Shown: piece after piece, positions 34,658 through 42,448 of the stretch | How positions within the stretch are numbered: the stretch's first letter is position 1 | Layout: each line of letters starts with the position of its first letter | Origin: Chromobacterium alticapitis | GTDB lineage: Bacteria; Pseudomonadota; Gammaproteobacteria; Burkholderiales; Chromobacteriaceae | DNA: 45,914 nt | Assembly: GCF_002924365.1 (NCBI RefSeq) | Contig: NZ_PQWB01000001.1 | Location: 1-45,914, forward strand | Reading direction: 5' to 3' | The notes under the pieces: generated by a model | The model's database searches: none | What the model saw: the letters and a program-made list of their open reading frames with translations, nothing else | Told to the model about the DNA's origin: nothing | Made by a program: the position numbers and the translations under genes

Positions 34658-35470
34658 ATGTGGCGCGCACCGATGAGCCGGCGTGATCCGCGCACTTCAT
34701 GGCGGCTGGCCGGGCCGCTAGCGGCCCTGCTCATCGCCGCCGCGGACATGACCCAGGCCGCGCCCCTGCGCGCCTGCGCATCGGACGTGGACTTCCCGCC
34801 CTTCGTCCTCACCTCCACCTCGGGCTTCGCCGGCGGCACGCAAAACACCGGCCTCGCCGTCAATGTGCTGCAGCGCGCGCTGCGCCGCGCCGGACGCGAG
34901 CCCGCCATAGTGGAACGGCTGCCGTGGCGCCGCTGCCAGGAAACCGTGGCCTACGGCCAGCGCGACATCATCATAGACGTGCCCACGCGGGAGCTGGACA
35001 ACAAGCGCTTCCTGGCCACGGAGGCCTATGCGGATGTCCATCACCTCTATTTCTATTCGCTCAAGCGCTACCCCAAGGGCCCGCCGCTGCGCTCCCTGGC
35101 CGACCTCAAGCATCATATGGTGTGCGGCCTGCTGGGCAGCCATCTGGACGCCTTCGGCATAGACGCCGAGCATCAGGACACCGGATCGAAAAACGAACGC
35201 AGCGCCATCATCAAGGTGGACCAGGGGCGCTGCGACGTGTTCATTGAAGTCCGCGAGGTGGTGGACAGCCTGTCGGCCCACGACGCGGAGCTGCGAGATC
35301 TATTCAACACGCCTACCATACGCCGCGCCAACCTGCCCGGCGAGACGCCGGCCGGCCTGCATTTCGCGTTCAGCCGCGCGCTGCCGGACGCCCCCGCCCT
35401 GCAGCGCGCGTTCAACGCCACCATCCGCGACCTGATACGCAACAATGAGATGAAGCGCATGACGCCCTGA
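34658..35470 (+). CDS. Periplasmic solute-binding protein, SBP_bac_3-like (orphan)
   Basis: A 270-residue exported protein. From the ATG at 34658 there is a signal peptide (SWRLAGPLAALLIAAADMTQA) and the mature chain opens LRACASDVDFPPFV. It continues with NTGLAVNVLQRALRRAGREP, LPWRRCQETVAYGQRDIIIDV and a long C-terminal lobe, the pattern of family 3 binding proteins of the kind found outside transport operons. AGAGGGG lies close to the ATG at 34658 (2-6 nt), so an ATG at 34673 is also possible; a start at 34532 would put 42 unlikely residues ahead of the signal. No permease genes are adjacent. Ligand unknown. Confidence 0.82.
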   Translation: MWRAPMSRRDPRTSWRLAGPLAALLIAAADMTQAAPLRACASDVDFPPFVLTSTSGFAGGTQNTGLAVNVLQRALRRAGREPAIVERLPWRRCQETVAYGQRDIIIDVPTRELDNKRFLATEAYADVHHLYFYSLKRYPKGPPLRSLADLKHHMVCGLLGSHLDAFGIDAEHQDTGSKNERSAIIKVDQGRCDVFIEVREVVDSLSAHDAELRDLFNTPTIRRANLPGETPAGLHFAFSRALPDAPALQRAFNATIRDLIRNNEMKRMTP

Positions 35471-35481
35471 GCGCCGGCCCT

Positions 35482-36477
35482 CTATTTGCCGAACACGGTC
35501 TTCGAGGCCACTGGCATGAGCTGGTCGACGTTGTGTTTGGTCGCCACCAGGATGGGCACCAGGATTTCCCGCGCCGGCTTGCGGCCGCGCAAATACGAGA
35601 CCAGGGCGTCGGCCGCGGCGCTGCCCATCAGGAAAGGCTGCTGCATGCCCACGGCCACCAGGTCTTCGTTTTTCAGCAGCCGCGCCACCTCGGGCATCGC
35701 GTCGAAGGACACGAGCAAGACCTGCTTGCGCTTGCCCGCTTCGCGGATCGCGCGCATGGCGCCGTCCACCGGCTGGTCCGTCTCGATGAAAAAGCCGCGG
35801 ATTTTCGGGTGGGACGCCAGGATTTCCCGCGAATAGCGATAGGTTTCCTCGGCTGAATAGTCTTTCATCTGCTTGAGCGCCACTTCAGGCGGGAAGCCCG
35901 CGTCGCTCATCGCGTCGCGGAAGCCGTTGCTCCGGTCCTGGCCATTCTTGCGGCTCAGCTCTATCGTGATCATGCCGTAGCCGCCTCCTCCCCAATGCCG
36001 CGCCTGCATCGCCGCGGCCAGCTCGGCGCCGACGTCGTAGGCGCCGCGATAATTATCCGATTTGACGAAGCTGACGTAGTCGCCGCCATTGGTGCCGATG
36101 TCCGCGATCGCCACCGGAATATTGGCCTTCTTGGCCAGGGCCAGCGCGTCCTCCGCCGACTGGCTGTTCGTCGGCGAAATCACGATGCCGGCCGCCTTGC
36201 GCTCTATGGCCTGCCGCACATTCTCCAATTGGGTGTCCGCGTTGAGCTTGCTGTCCAGCTCGGCGAAGGAAAATCCGTTCGCATCCGCCACCGACTTCAC
36301 GCCCTTGCCCACGGTGCCCCAGAACGGCAAATCCGCCTTGGCCGTGATATAGACGATGTCGGCTGCGCCGGCGCAGGCGGATGTCCAAACCATGGCAATG
36401 GCCACAGCCGCCGCCGACATGCGCCGGGACAGCCTCCCCGGAATGACCGTGGTGTTTGAAATCAATTTCTCATTCAC
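35482..36477 (-). CDS. Periplasmic sugar-binding-type protein (LacI-fold, orphan)
   Basis: A 331-residue type I periplasmic binding protein (Peripla_BP_4 family, as in ribose and galactose systems and in some chemotaxis partners). The start is a GTG at 36477 with GGAG 8 nt upstream; a signal peptide follows (SAAAVAIAMVWTSACAGA). The mature domain begins DIVYITAKADLPFWGTVGKG and includes KAAGIVISPTNSQSAEDAL, KSDNYRGAYDVGAELA and the late MPEVARLLKNEDLVAVGMQQPFLMG. No ABC transporter or regulator genes lie next to it. It ends 11 nt from the convergent neighbour with no terminator between them. Confidence 0.87.
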   Translation of the reverse strand: MNEKLISNTTVIPGRLSRRMSAAAVAIAMVWTSACAGAADIVYITAKADLPFWGTVGKGVKSVADANGFSFAELDSKLNADTQLENVRQAIERKAAGIVISPTNSQSAEDALALAKKANIPVAIADIGTNGGDYVSFVKSDNYRGAYDVGAELAAAMQARHWGGGGYGMITIELSRKNGQDRSNGFRDAMSDAGFPPEVALKQMKDYSAEETYRYSREILASHPKIRGFFIETDQPVDGAMRAIREAGKRKQVLLVSFDAMPEVARLLKNEDLVAVGMQQPFLMGSAAADALVSYLRGRKPAREILVPILVATKHNVDQLMPVASKTVFGK

Positions 36478-36571
36478 TTTGCAGCTCCTGCATGAAATGG
36501 ACCACAACGACTTCATTGTAGACAGCCCCGCCCAAAGCGTAGCCCCCGCGGCAAGGCGCGCCGGCCCTGCG

Positions 36572-36609
36572 CTGACGCCACGCGGGCGCTTCGCTATACT
36601 GCGGCGAAG
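36572..36609 (+). promoter_or_regulatory. Probable promoter of the NlpC/P60 gene with flanking inverted repeat
   Basis: CTGACG (36572-36577), 17-nt spacer, TATACT (36595-36600). CTTCGC (36589-36594) and GCGAAG (36604-36609) form an inverted repeat that brackets the -10 box, a typical operator position. The predicted leader is about 120 nt. Confidence 0.45.
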
Positions 36610-36729
36610 AGGGGTATCCCGCGCTGGCGGCCTCCCGGTCAACCGCCGCGCATGGCCGCCGTTGTTGAAACTTTATGCGGGCCAGAATGGTCCCCCATTG
36701 CAATGAACAGAATCGGAGCGCACGCGGCA

Positions 36730-37296
36730 ATGAAAGAAACCCTGCTGGACGAGGACGGCGCGCTGCGCCGCCGTTTGTTGAGACGAGCCGCCTTGGGCGG
36801 CCTCGCCGTCCTGCTCGCCGCCTGCGGCAGCGCCCCCGTCAAGACCAGCCAGCGCCCGCCATCCCGTCCGGGTAAGCCCTCCGGCGATACCTCGCTGTCA
36901 GGCCTCCAGGCCGACGGCGACGGGCGCGAGATTCTGCTGTACACCATAGGCTTGCTGGACGGCGGCTACCGCTTCGGCGGCAAGAATCCCGAAGCCGGCC
37001 TCGATTGCAGCGGCATGGTCAGCTACATCTACCAGAACGCCATAGGCATCCGCCTGCCCCACAATGCGGCGCAAATCGCCAATCTTGCGCGGCCGATCTC
37101 TGACAGCCAGCGCCAGGTCGGCGATCTGGTGTTTTTCAACACCATGGGCCGCCCCTTCTCGCACATGGGCATCTACATAGGCGACGGCAAATTCGTCCAT
37201 GCCCCGCGCAGCAACAGCACCATACGCGTGGCCAGACTGGACAATGTCTACTTCGCCCCGCGCTACGAGGGCGCCCGCACCGTGCTGCGCGCCTGA
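36730..37296 (+). CDS. NlpC/P60-family lipoprotein, probable murein endopeptidase
   Basis: A 188-residue lipoprotein. The start [20 protein letters not shown] leads to a hydrophobic run and lipobox LLAAC, so the mature Cys should be acylated. The NlpC/P60 cysteine-peptidase domain (about 60-185) has Cys in [13 protein letters not shown], His in [17 protein letters not shown] and the second His there, and LVFFNT. It should cleave peptide cross-links of peptidoglycan at the envelope. An ATG at 36703 would extend the cytoplasmic part; 36730 has GGAG 11 nt upstream and a normal lipoprotein signal. Single gene ahead of dapF. Confidence 0.9.
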   Translation: MKETLLDEDGALRRRLLRRAALGGLAVLLAACGSAPVKTSQRPPSRPGKPSGDTSLSGLQADGDGREILLYTIGLLDGGYRFGGKNPEAGLDCSGMVSYIYQNAIGIRLPHNAAQIANLARPISDSQRQVGDLVFFNTMGRPFSHMGIYIGDGKFVHAPRSNSTIRVARLDNVYFAPRYEGARTVLRA

Positions 37297-37378
37297 TCCC
37301 GCCCGGCGCGCGATGAACATCGGGCGCCGCTGTGCTAATCTGCGCTTTCCCGCATCAAGCAGCGCAGGCATTCGCCAC

Positions 37379-38209
37379 ATGAAACTGAAATTCAGCAAAA
37401 TGCATGGACTAGGCAATGACTTCATGGTCATAGACGGCGTGCGCCAGTCCGTCTCGCTCTCCCTGGAACAAATCCGCCAGCTGGGCAACCGCCAGCTCGG
37501 CATAGGCTTCGACCAACTGCTGCTGGTGGAGCCGCCGCGCGAGCCTGGCCATGATTTCCGCTACCGCATCTTCAACAATGACGGCGGCGAAGTGGAGCAA
37601 TGCGGCAACGGCGCGCGCTGCTTCGCCAAATTCGTCTGCGACGAAGGCCTGACCGACAAGCGCCGCATCGCGGTGGAAACCGCCCGCGGCGTAATCGCGC
37701 CGGAATACCTCGGCGCCGGCCAGGCGCGCGTGGATATGGGCGTGCCGCGCTTCGCGCCGGCCGACATCCCTTTCCTCGCCGACGGCGAAGCCCTGCGCTA
37801 CCCGCTGGAGCTGGACGGCGGCGTCTGCCAGATCAGCGTGGCCTCCATGGGCAACCCGCACGCCGTGCAGCTGGTGGACGATGTGGATACGGCGCCGGTG
37901 GAACGCGTCGGCCCGCTGGTGGAGAACCATCCTCGCTTTCCCGAGCGCGTCAACGCCGGCTTCATGCAGATCGTCAACCGCGGCGAGATCCGCCTGCGCG
38001 TCTATGAGCGCGGCGCCGGCGAGACGCTGGCCTGCGGCACCGGCGCTTGCGCCGCCGTGGTTTGCGGCATCCGGCTAGGCCTGCTCGACGCGCGCGTCAT
38101 CGTCCATGCTCGCGGCGGCGACATCGTCATCGAATGGGCCGGCGAAGGCCACCCGGTCATCATGACCGGCCCCGCCGCCACCGTTTTCCAGGGCGAAATC
38201 GAACTTTAA
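37379..38209 (+). CDS. dapF: Diaminopimelate epimerase
   Basis: Converts LL- to meso-diaminopimelate for lysine and peptidoglycan synthesis. The 276 residues carry the two catalytic Cys: [14 protein letters not shown] and [15 protein letters not shown]. The N-terminus [19 protein letters not shown] is a textbook match and fixes the start at 37379. It is followed at 54 nt by the DUF484 gene, a common pair in Beta- and Gammaproteobacteria (often continued by xerC, absent here). Confidence 0.97.
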   Translation: MKLKFSKMHGLGNDFMVIDGVRQSVSLSLEQIRQLGNRQLGIGFDQLLLVEPPREPGHDFRYRIFNNDGGEVEQCGNGARCFAKFVCDEGLTDKRRIAVETARGVIAPEYLGAGQARVDMGVPRFAPADIPFLADGEALRYPLELDGGVCQISVASMGNPHAVQLVDDVDTAPVERVGPLVENHPRFPERVNAGFMQIVNRGEIRLRVYERGAGETLACGTGACAAVVCGIRLGLLDARVIVHARGGDIVIEWAGEGHPVIMTGPAATVFQGEIEL

Positions 38210-38263
38210 GCCCCGCCAGGGCACCAATCCTTTTACGCATCCCGAAGCGAAAGGCAAAAACAA

Positions 38264-38917
38264 ATGCATGACGAACAAGTGCTAGCCTATCTCGACGAGC
38301 ACCCGGAATTTCTGCAACAGCTTGCCCAGCGATACGGCTTGCAGGCCTCGCCGCAAAACGGCGAGCGCGTGGTGGTGTCTTTCGTCGAGCGCCAATTGCT
38401 GGAATTGAAGGACAAGAACCGCCAATTGGAAGCGCAGCTGCAGTTGCTGGTCGAACGCGGCCAGAGCAACGACCGCATACTGGGCCGGCTGCACAAATTG
38501 ACCTTGGCGCTGCTCTCCAAACGCGACGCCGGCCAGCGCATCGCCGCGCTGCGCGAGCGCATGCGCCAGGACTTCCAGCTGGACCGCGTCGCCATCAAGC
38601 TGTGGCACCCGGCGGCGGAAAACGACGGCGAGCACTACAACGCGCAAAACGAGGTGCAAAGCCTGGCCCGCAATCTGCTCACGCCCTCCTGCGGCCCCTA
38701 TGCCAATGACGAGGTGTTGAGCTGGTTCCCGGCCTTGCCAGTGCTGCAGTCCTTCGCCCAGGTGGCGCTGCGCGGCGCGGACGGCCAGGCTTTCGGCGTG
38801 CTGGTGCTGGCCAGCGACGATCCGCAGCGTTTCACCTACGACATGCATACCCAATATCTGGCCCAGATAGGAGAGCTGGCTTCCGCCGCGCTGCTGTCCG
38901 CGCTGGAGGCCGCATGA
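38264..38917 (+). CDS. DUF484 family protein
   Basis: A 217-residue soluble protein of the DUF484/YigA family, which has a GAF-like fold and unknown function. Recognisable parts are the N-terminal VLAYLDEHPEFLQQL, the coiled-coil RQLLELKDKNRQLEAQLQLLVERG (about 43-68), and the C-terminal GAF-like region ending LASDDPQRFTYDMHTQYLAQIGELASAAL. Linked to dapF as usual; overlaps the next gene by 4 bp (ATGA). The usual downstream xerC is missing. Confidence 0.9.
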   Translation: MHDEQVLAYLDEHPEFLQQLAQRYGLQASPQNGERVVVSFVERQLLELKDKNRQLEAQLQLLVERGQSNDRILGRLHKLTLALLSKRDAGQRIAALRERMRQDFQLDRVAIKLWHPAAENDGEHYNAQNEVQSLARNLLTPSCGPYANDEVLSWFPALPVLQSFAQVALRGADGQAFGVLVLASDDPQRFTYDMHTQYLAQIGELASAALLSALEAA

Positions 38918-39483
38918 CGGCGACGCCTTGCGGCCTGCTATTGCTGAGCATAGTCGTCCTGTACTTCCTGCATGCCCTGTGGCGGCTGGGCGCCAGCCGC
39001 AACGGCAGCGCCCTGGCCTGCTTCGCGGCGGCCTATCTGGCCTTGGCCGCCCTGCTGCATGCGCGTGTGGACCCGGCCCCGGCTTCCCCACTGCTGTTGC
39101 CCTTCGTCTACGCCTATGCCTGGCTAGGCATGGCGGCGCTGATGTGGGCCGCGGCCCATATGCGCGTGGGCAGGCGGACGCTGAGCTTTCCGGGCCAGGA
39201 TACGCGGCTGGCCGCGCTGTTCGCCAGCCAGCTCGCGCTGCACATCGGCGTGCTGGGACTGTCGCCCTGGCTGAGCCAGCTCCCGAGGGCGGTATACTTG
39301 CTGGCCCCGCCCCTGACCATGCTGGTCAGCTACCTGGCTTACCGTTTGCTGCTGCTCGACATGCGGGGGCGAGCGGTTTGCGGCGCCAGTTGGCCGGCCT
39401 GGGGGGCGCTGTGCCTGGGCGCGCCGCTGCTGATGGCCGGCTTGAAAATCTGGGCAGTGCCTTTGCTGCTGTATCTGATTTGA
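38914..39483 (+). CDS. Unknown multi-pass membrane protein
   Basis: A 189-residue protein that is mostly hydrophobic, with about six predicted helices (around 6-24, 30-47, 60-84, 98-117, 122-146 and 158-187). Positive charges cluster in short loops. I cannot assign a family; a distant likeness to CcsA/YpjD-type or other small integral proteins is possible but not shown by any motif. The start overlaps the DUF484 stop (ATGA), so it is co-translated with it. It occupies the position where xerC is often found. Real gene by coupling, length and codon use. Confidence 0.75.
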   Translation: MTATPCGLLLLSIVVLYFLHALWRLGASRNGSALACFAAAYLALAALLHARVDPAPASPLLLPFVYAYAWLGMAALMWAAAHMRVGRRTLSFPGQDTRLAALFASQLALHIGVLGLSPWLSQLPRAVYLLAPPLTMLVSYLAYRLLLLDMRGRAVCGASWPAWGALCLGAPLLMAGLKIWAVPLLLYLI

Positions 39484-39493
39484 AACAGACATG

Positions 39494-39525
39494 AAAAAGG
39501 CGGCGCCCTGTGAAGGAGCGCCGCC
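39494..39525 (-). terminator. Rho-independent terminator on the minus strand
   Basis: GGCGGCGC (39499-39506) pairs with GCGCCGCC (39518-39525). On the minus strand it is followed by five T (A at 39494-39498 on the plus strand). It lies about 130 nt after the EamA gene, its likely client, and just after the membrane-protein gene on the other strand. Confidence 0.65.
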
Positions 39526-39653
39526 GCAGCCGGCAATGGCATCATCAAACGCAAACAATCAATAAGCGGATATTTTGCGAAGCGCCATCAAAACTGTCCG
39601 ATGCCGATCCGGCCGACACATCGCCAGCTTAGCATGAAAGCGCCCCGCCGGAT

Positions 39654-40595
39654 TCAGGACTTCTGCGGCCGCAAAGCCCGCTTCATCCCGCGCTCCGCGC
39701 CTGCCCGCGTCAAAGAACTCAAGGCGATGCCGCCGAAAATCGCCGCCAAACCCGCCGCATGGTACCAATGCAGCTCCTCGCCCAGCAGCGCGATGGATTG
39801 CAGCGCGCCAAACGCCGGCATCAGGTACAGAAAACTCGCGGCCTTGGCCGTTCCCACCGCCGCGATGGCGCGGTTGTACAACAGATAAGCCACCACAGAC
39901 GGCAAAACGCCCAGATAGATCAGGCTGGCCCAGGCAGCGCCGTCCAGCGTCGGCAGGCCGCGTTGCGCAGCCTCCATGGCGAACAGGGGCAACAGCAGCG
40001 CCTCGCCCACCAATAGCAGCACCGCCATCTGCACCATGGCGTCGATTCCCGGCTTCAATTTTCGCAAACCCAGCGTGTAGATGGCCCAGCACAGCCCCCC
40101 GGCCAGCACCAGCAGGTCGCCGCCGCCGAAATGAAAACGCCCTATCGCCAGCAGATTGCCTTTCAGCACGATCAGCAAGGCGCCGCACAGCGCCAGCGTC
40201 ATCCCCAGCCACTGCCTATTGCTCAGACGCTGGCGGAAGTACAGCGAGCCCAGCAGCAGCACCATCACCGGCGTGGCGCTGTTCAGGATCACCGCATTGG
40301 TGGCGGTGGTGGTCTGCACCGCCCAATAAACCAAGGTATTGGTCAGGCCGATGCCGAACAGGCCCAGCGTCAGCAACAGCGGCCATTGCTGGCGCAGCTT
40401 GCCCCAATTGCGCCGCAAGCGCGGCAAGGCGAAGGGCAGCACGCAGCACAAGGCGATGCCCCAGCGCGCGAAGGCCAGCGTGAATGGGCCGATCTGTCCG
40501 TGCAGGGCGCGGGCGATGATGAAATTGGTGGACCACATCAACATGGTCAATACCAATAAGCCATAGGCTGCTTTATTGTTTGTTGCGTTGTTCAT
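39654..40595 (-). CDS. EamA/DMT-family transporter
   Basis: A 313-residue inner-membrane protein with ten predicted helices in two EamA repeats (residues about 8-140 and 150-295), as in RhaT/YdcZ-type drug and metabolite exporters. Typical features are the start YGLLVLTMLMWSTNFIIARAL, the ATNAVILNSATPVMVLLLG stretch, and the second-half WASLIYLGVLPSVVAYLLYNRAI. Substrate unknown. The ATG at 40595 follows AAGAAC. Transcribed away from moaA; an AT-rich upstream region holds a promoter and dyad. Confidence 0.92.
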   Translation of the reverse strand: MNNATNNKAAYGLLVLTMLMWSTNFIIARALHGQIGPFTLAFARWGIALCCVLPFALPRLRRNWGKLRQQWPLLLTLGLFGIGLTNTLVYWAVQTTTATNAVILNSATPVMVLLLGSLYFRQRLSNRQWLGMTLALCGALLIVLKGNLLAIGRFHFGGGDLLVLAGGLCWAIYTLGLRKLKPGIDAMVQMAVLLLVGEALLLPLFAMEAAQRGLPTLDGAAWASLIYLGVLPSVVAYLLYNRAIAAVGTAKAASFLYLMPAFGALQSIALLGEELHWYHAAGLAAIFGGIALSSLTRAGAERGMKRALRPQKS

Positions 40596-40629
40596 GGCAG
40601 TTCTTGAAATAAACTGCCCATATTCTAAC

Positions 40630-40658
40630 AATATCGCGCAACATAATAATTCAATCAA
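40630..40658 (-). promoter_or_regulatory. Probable promoter of the EamA gene
   Basis: On the minus strand TTGATT (40658-40653), 17-nt spacer, GATATT (40635-40630), about 35 nt before the ATG. The -35 hexamer coincides with one arm of the dyad at 40653-40681. Confidence 0.45.
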
Positions 40659-40681
40659 ACATCAACAAAACATGGTTGATT
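40653..40681. promoter_or_regulatory. Dyad operator candidate upstream of the EamA gene
   Basis: AATCAAACAT (40653-40662) and ATGGTTGATT (40672-40681) form a 10-bp inverted repeat with one mismatch and a 9-nt spacer, about 29 bp in all. It covers the -35 box of the EamA promoter, in an unusually AT-rich island. No regulator gene is next to it. Confidence 0.45.
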
Positions 40682-40819
40682 TCCATTTTCAGACAAAAAC
40701 CATAAATTCATTCCAAAAATCACAAAATCAATGAAACATTCCGTCCAGCCAAATACGGCTCAGCCGAAAGAACTAGCCCCTCCCCTCCATCCAGCGAGCG
40801 GCGCCCGCCGCTGCCGCGA

Positions 40820-40828
40820 GCTAAAATT
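40820..40828 (+). promoter_or_regulatory. -10 region of the moaA promoter
   Basis: GCTAAAATT holds TAAAAT (40822-40827), 31 nt before the moaA ATG. It fits the GCTA-N-AATT pattern of fbp, map and dnaB. No convincing -35 is seen. Confidence 0.45.
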
Positions 40829-40857
40829 TCCGCCAGTACCGCCTCGAGAAAACCACC

Positions 40858-41832
40858 ATGCTGTCAGATCGCTTCGGCCGAACCATTGAGTATTTGCGCC
40901 TTTCCGTCACGGATCGTTGCGACCTGCGCTGCAGCTATTGCCTGCCCAAAGGCTTCAAGGACTTCGAGGAGCCGGCACACTGGCTGACTTTCGATGAAAT
41001 CGAACGCGTCGCCGCCGCCTTCGTCCGCCTGGGCGCGCGCCGCATCCGCCTGACCGGCGGCGAACCGCTGCTGCGGCGCGACCTGCCGCTGCTGGCCGGC
41101 AGGCTGTCCGCCCTGTCCGGCTTGGCCGATCTCTCGCTATCCACCAACGCCACACAACTGGCGCGCCATGCCGAGCCGCTGCGGCAAGCCGGCGTGGCCC
41201 GGCTCAATGTCAGCTTGGACTCGCTGCGGCGCGATTGCGTGGCGGAGCTGACCGGCAGCGACAGCCTGCCCAAGGCGCTGGACGGCCTGGCGGCCGCCAA
41301 GGCGGCCGGCTTCGAGCGGATCAAGATCAATATGGTGCCCATCGCCGGCGTCAACGACGGCGACATCGAGGCGATGGCGGAGTTTTGTCTGCGCGAAGGC
41401 TTTGTGCTGCGGCTGATCGAGGCCATGCCCATGGGCAACAGCGGCCGCGCCGCGCAAGGCAGCGCGTTGGCCCCCATCCTGGCGCGGCTGCGCGCCCGTT
41501 TCGACCTGGCGCCGCTGAGCCTGGATCTGGGCGGCGGTCCGGCCCGCTACTGGGGATCGCGCGATGGCCGCTTCACCCTGGGCCTGATCACGCCTATCAG
41601 CCAACACTTCTGCGCCAGCTGCAACCGGGTGCGGATGTCGGTGGACGGCACCCTCTACCTATGCCTGGGGCAGGAGCAAAGCTACCCCTTGCGCCGGCTG
41701 CTGCGCGCCGGCTGCAGCGACACCGAGCTGGAAACCGCCATCCGCGCCGCCATCGAGCTGAAGCCGGAAAAGCATGAGTTCAAGGAAGCGCCGGCCAAGG
41801 TGATGCGCTTCATGTCGCAGACCGGCGGCTAG
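40858..41832 (+). CDS. moaA: GTP 3',8-cyclase (molybdenum cofactor synthesis)
   Basis: Radical-SAM enzyme that starts molybdopterin synthesis from GTP. The 324 residues show the AdoMet cluster motif [12 protein letters not shown] (C-x3-C-x2-C), the [10 protein letters not shown] and LSLSTNA segments, and the second [4Fe-4S] Cys set in [15 protein letters not shown] and LYLCLG. It ends in the catalytically needed Gly-Gly tail. It overlaps the convergent mobB by 23 bp. Presence beside mobB and a NarX/NarL-like pair suits nitrate reductase maturation. The other moa/moe genes are not in the window. Confidence 0.97.
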   Translation: MLSDRFGRTIEYLRLSVTDRCDLRCSYCLPKGFKDFEEPAHWLTFDEIERVAAAFVRLGARRIRLTGGEPLLRRDLPLLAGRLSALSGLADLSLSTNATQLARHAEPLRQAGVARLNVSLDSLRRDCVAELTGSDSLPKALDGLAAAKAAGFERIKINMVPIAGVNDGDIEAMAEFCLREGFVLRLIEAMPMGNSGRAAQGSALAPILARLRARFDLAPLSLDLGGGPARYWGSRDGRFTLGLITPISQHFCASCNRVRMSVDGTLYLCLGQEQSYPLRRLLRAGCSDTELETAIRAAIELKPEKHEFKEAPAKVMRFMSQTGG

Positions 41833-42313
41833 CCAGCCAGTTTGCGATGAACCGCGCCACCGCCTCCGCATCGTTCAAATCCAGCACTGGTATCTCAGCC
41901 TCCATCGCGGCGTCCGTCGCCACAGCAATGATGTTTTCATCTTCCAAATAGCGCGCCGGCTTGCCCAGGGACGGTCGATAGACTTCCAGTTTGGGCGCGG
42001 GCAGCGTCTTCTGCCCCTCCAGCAGCACCAGATCGCACGGCGCCAGCCGAGCCAACTGCTCATCCAGCGTCAGCTCCCGCTCGGTCTCCGCGAACACGCC
42101 TACCCGATGCGGCGACACGATCATCACTTCGACGGCGCCTGCCTGGCGGTGGCGGAAGCTGTCCTTGCCCGGCGAGTCCAGCTGCACGTCATGGTGGCTG
42201 TGCTTGATCACGGCCACCCGCAGCCCGGCCTCCCTCAATAAGGGCAATACTTTCTCCAGCAGCGTGGTCTTGCCGCTGCCGGAATAACCGCAAATTCCCA
42301 ATACTTCGCGCAT
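41810..42313 (-). CDS. mobB: Molybdopterin-guanine dinucleotide biosynthesis adapter MobB
   Basis: A 167-residue GTP-binding protein that aids formation of the guanine-dinucleotide form of molybdenum cofactor. The P-loop is [13 protein letters not shown] near the N-terminus; [26 protein letters not shown] and DLVLLEGQK follow as in MobB. The ATG at 42313 begins [19 protein letters not shown] lies upstream. The 3' end overlaps the moaA 3' end. Divergent from the sensor-kinase gene with 135 bp between their starts. Confidence 0.95.
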   Translation of the reverse strand: MREVLGICGYSGSGKTTLLEKVLPLLREAGLRVAVIKHSHHDVQLDSPGKDSFRHRQAGAVEVMIVSPHRVGVFAETERELTLDEQLARLAPCDLVLLEGQKTLPAPKLEVYRPSLGKPARYLEDENIIAVATDAAMEAEIPVLDLNDAEAVARFIANWLASRRSAT

Positions 42314-42448
42314 GTCTTCTCCTTTTGGCGGATTGTCGGCGGCGCCGGCACGCGCTATGTTCAAACCATTTCCATGCAAACCAAAGGCGCGGACGCAAGC
42401 CGACATTGTGCCGCCGTCCGCGGCAGCAGACCATACATCGAAAGCAGC

